DNA of 64,000 nt, taken from the NCBI RefSeq assembly GCF_904846075.1, contig NZ_CAJGZH010000002.1:1-64000 (forward strand), in the 5' to 3' direction. Under the pieces are notes generated by a model. That model searched no databases, was not told where the DNA came from, and saw only the letters and a program-made list of their open reading frames with translations. Below, in pieces: positions 62,966 through 64,000 of this stretch (the first letter of the stretch is position 1; each line of letters opens with the position of its first letter). The stretch is from Psychrobacter glacincola. Its GTDB lineage: Bacteria; Pseudomonadota; Gammaproteobacteria; Pseudomonadales; Moraxellaceae. The position numbers and the translations under genes are program-made.

Positions 62966-64000
62966 ATGAATAATAATGCTATGACTACCCATTTACCACC
63001 GAATCAATCACGACAGACTGATTCATCAGCACAAGAGTCACCGATGCCAAATGACGTTTTAAATAATAGTGAATTACCTGACGATAATCAGTCGATGCTT
63101 GATGAGCAAAGCCATAGCGATCATGTTTTAGAAGACGCTGTGTCAGAAGAAGCTATGTTAAAAGATAGTGATGAGCTTGACGACGATATGATAGATAGCA
63201 GCGATGAAGATGCTGACGACATTGATGATAGCGACGATGATGAAGCGTCAGCCGCCGGTCAAGTGGTGCCAGTAATTATTAATATGACGCATACGGTTAT
63301 AGAAGACGAAGCTGGTTTACGTATTGATAAATTGGCTTCAAAAATATTTACCGATTTCTCACGTGTTCAATTACAAGGTTGGATCAGTGATGGCAGCCTG
63401 CTGTATAACGATGGCGTGCAAAAACCGAAAATTCGTGTCAGAGCGGGTGATGTGCTGCAGTTAACCACCACATTAGAGCAGCATAGTGAAGATCAACCAG
63501 AAAATATAGACATCGATGTGGTCTATGAAGATGATGACGTATTGGTCATCAATAAACCTGTTGGCATGGTAGTGCATCCTGGTGCGGGTAACCAAACCGG
63601 CACCTTGGTCAATGCACTGCTGTATCACTATCCGCAGCAGCACCATCTGCCGCGTGCAGGTCTGGTGCACCGTATTGATAAAGATACCTCAGGGCTATTG
63701 TTGATTGGTAAAACCAAGCCAGCACAGCTTGCGCTGATGGAGCAACTAAAGGACAAGTCGGTCTATCGTCACTATCAATGTGTGGTAGCAGGGGATGCAG
63801 CGAGTCTATCGCGCCATCGCCGTATTGACGCCCCAATCGGTCGTCACCGTAATCAGCGTACTAAAATGACGGTAATGACGGCAGGACGTGAAGCTGTGAC
63901 ACATTTACTGAATGTGACCGCGCTTAACGGCAATTATTGCTTGTTGGATGTAGGTCTTGAAACGGGACGTACGCACCAAATTCGTGTGCATTTAAGTCAT
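62966..64000 (+). CDS. rluD: Ribosomal large subunit pseudouridine synthase D, C-terminus beyond window
   Basis: Makes pseudouridines in helix 69 of 23S rRNA. The 345 codons visible run to the right edge without a stop. About the first 100 residues are acidic and polar (for example SDELDDDMIDSSDEDADD) and absent from E. coli RluD. An S4 RNA-binding domain follows (about 112-170; LRIDKLASKIFTDFSRVQLQGWISDG), then VLVINKPVGMVVHPGAGNQTGTLVNAL and the catalytic aspartate D238 in GLVHRIDKDTSGLL. The shift of D238 relative to D139 in E. coli equals the extension. The start could lie further in; the first ATG has no strong ribosome site. Confidence 0.94.
   Translation, partial: MNNNAMTTHLPPNQSRQTDSSAQESPMPNDVLNNSELPDDNQSMLDEQSHSDHVLEDAVSEEAMLKDSDELDDDMIDSSDEDADDIDDSDDDEASAAGQVVPVIINMTHTVIEDEAGLRIDKLASKIFTDFSRVQLQGWISDGSLLYNDGVQKPKIRVRAGDVLQLTTTLEQHSEDQPENIDIDVVYEDDDVLVINKPVGMVVHPGAGNQTGTLVNALLYHYPQQHHLPRAGLVHRIDKDTSGLLLIGKTKPAQLALMEQLKDKSVYRHYQCVVAGDAASLSRHRRIDAPIGRHRNQRTKMTVMTAGREAVTHLLNVTALNGNYCLLDVGLETGRTHQIRVHLSH

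Overview
This 64 kb window is bacterial chromosome and reads as a member of the Moraxellaceae, most likely Psychrobacter. The evidence is moderate GC with AT-rich spacers, gammaproteobacterial house-keeping genes (rpoD, dnaG, secDF, nrdAB, bamD, rluD, gspLM), a Neisseria PilB-like Trx-MsrA-MsrB fusion, and long polar or acidic extensions on conserved proteins. The genus is inferred from overall character, because no marker was compared against a database. I see no rRNA, tRNA, CRISPR array or prophage.

Layout. 1-9.5 kb: a gene cut by the left edge, ppa, lipB, a 174-bp MITE-like element, a coniferyl-type aldehyde dehydrogenase, a two-gene glycine betaine/choline ABC importer in which the binding protein is fused to the permease, and the msrAB fusion. 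9.66-10.88 kb: a standalone IS200/IS605-type tnpB element next to pncB. 12-27.5 kb: xseAB, a small lipoprotein, zapE, a nitroreductase, gpsA-sixA, gspLM, pyrD, cvpA, purF and azlCD. 27.6-33.4 kb: a MATE exporter, then secF, secD and yajC; a second 174-bp MITE copy and a terminator lie between yajC and secD. 33.9-44.4 kb: a CNNM/CBS membrane protein, a periplasmic NTF2-like protein, two convergent lytic transglycosylases (one with seven LysM repeats), about 1 kb with no gene, a NIF3 protein and a DegS-like protease. 44.5-50.7 kb: a YfaE-like ferredoxin, nrdB and nrdA, with a RelBE-like toxin-antitoxin locus, a REP-like inverted repeat and an unrecognised coiled-coil membrane protein between nrdB and nrdA. 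51-54.8 kb: a DUF493 protein, a methyltransferase, tenA under a TPP riboswitch with a terminator, and a bestrophin-like channel. 55-64 kb: a ParD-like gene overlapping map, rpoD, dnaG, bamD and, divergently, the start of rluD, which runs off the right edge.

How the genes work together. Most of the window is core metabolism and envelope biogenesis: Sec export, Bam, T2SS inner-membrane parts, peptidoglycan turnover and periplasmic protein quality control. Class Ia ribonucleotide reductase and its ferredoxin supply dNTPs. The accessory content is small and sits at identifiable places: the tnpB element, the two MITE copies, and the insert between nrdA and nrdB. The observations most worth following are the TnpB whose RuvC-II glutamate appears moved to a downstream position, the split nrd locus with its orphan gene, the separation of yajC from secDF, and the ParD-like/map overlap behind a dyad operator.
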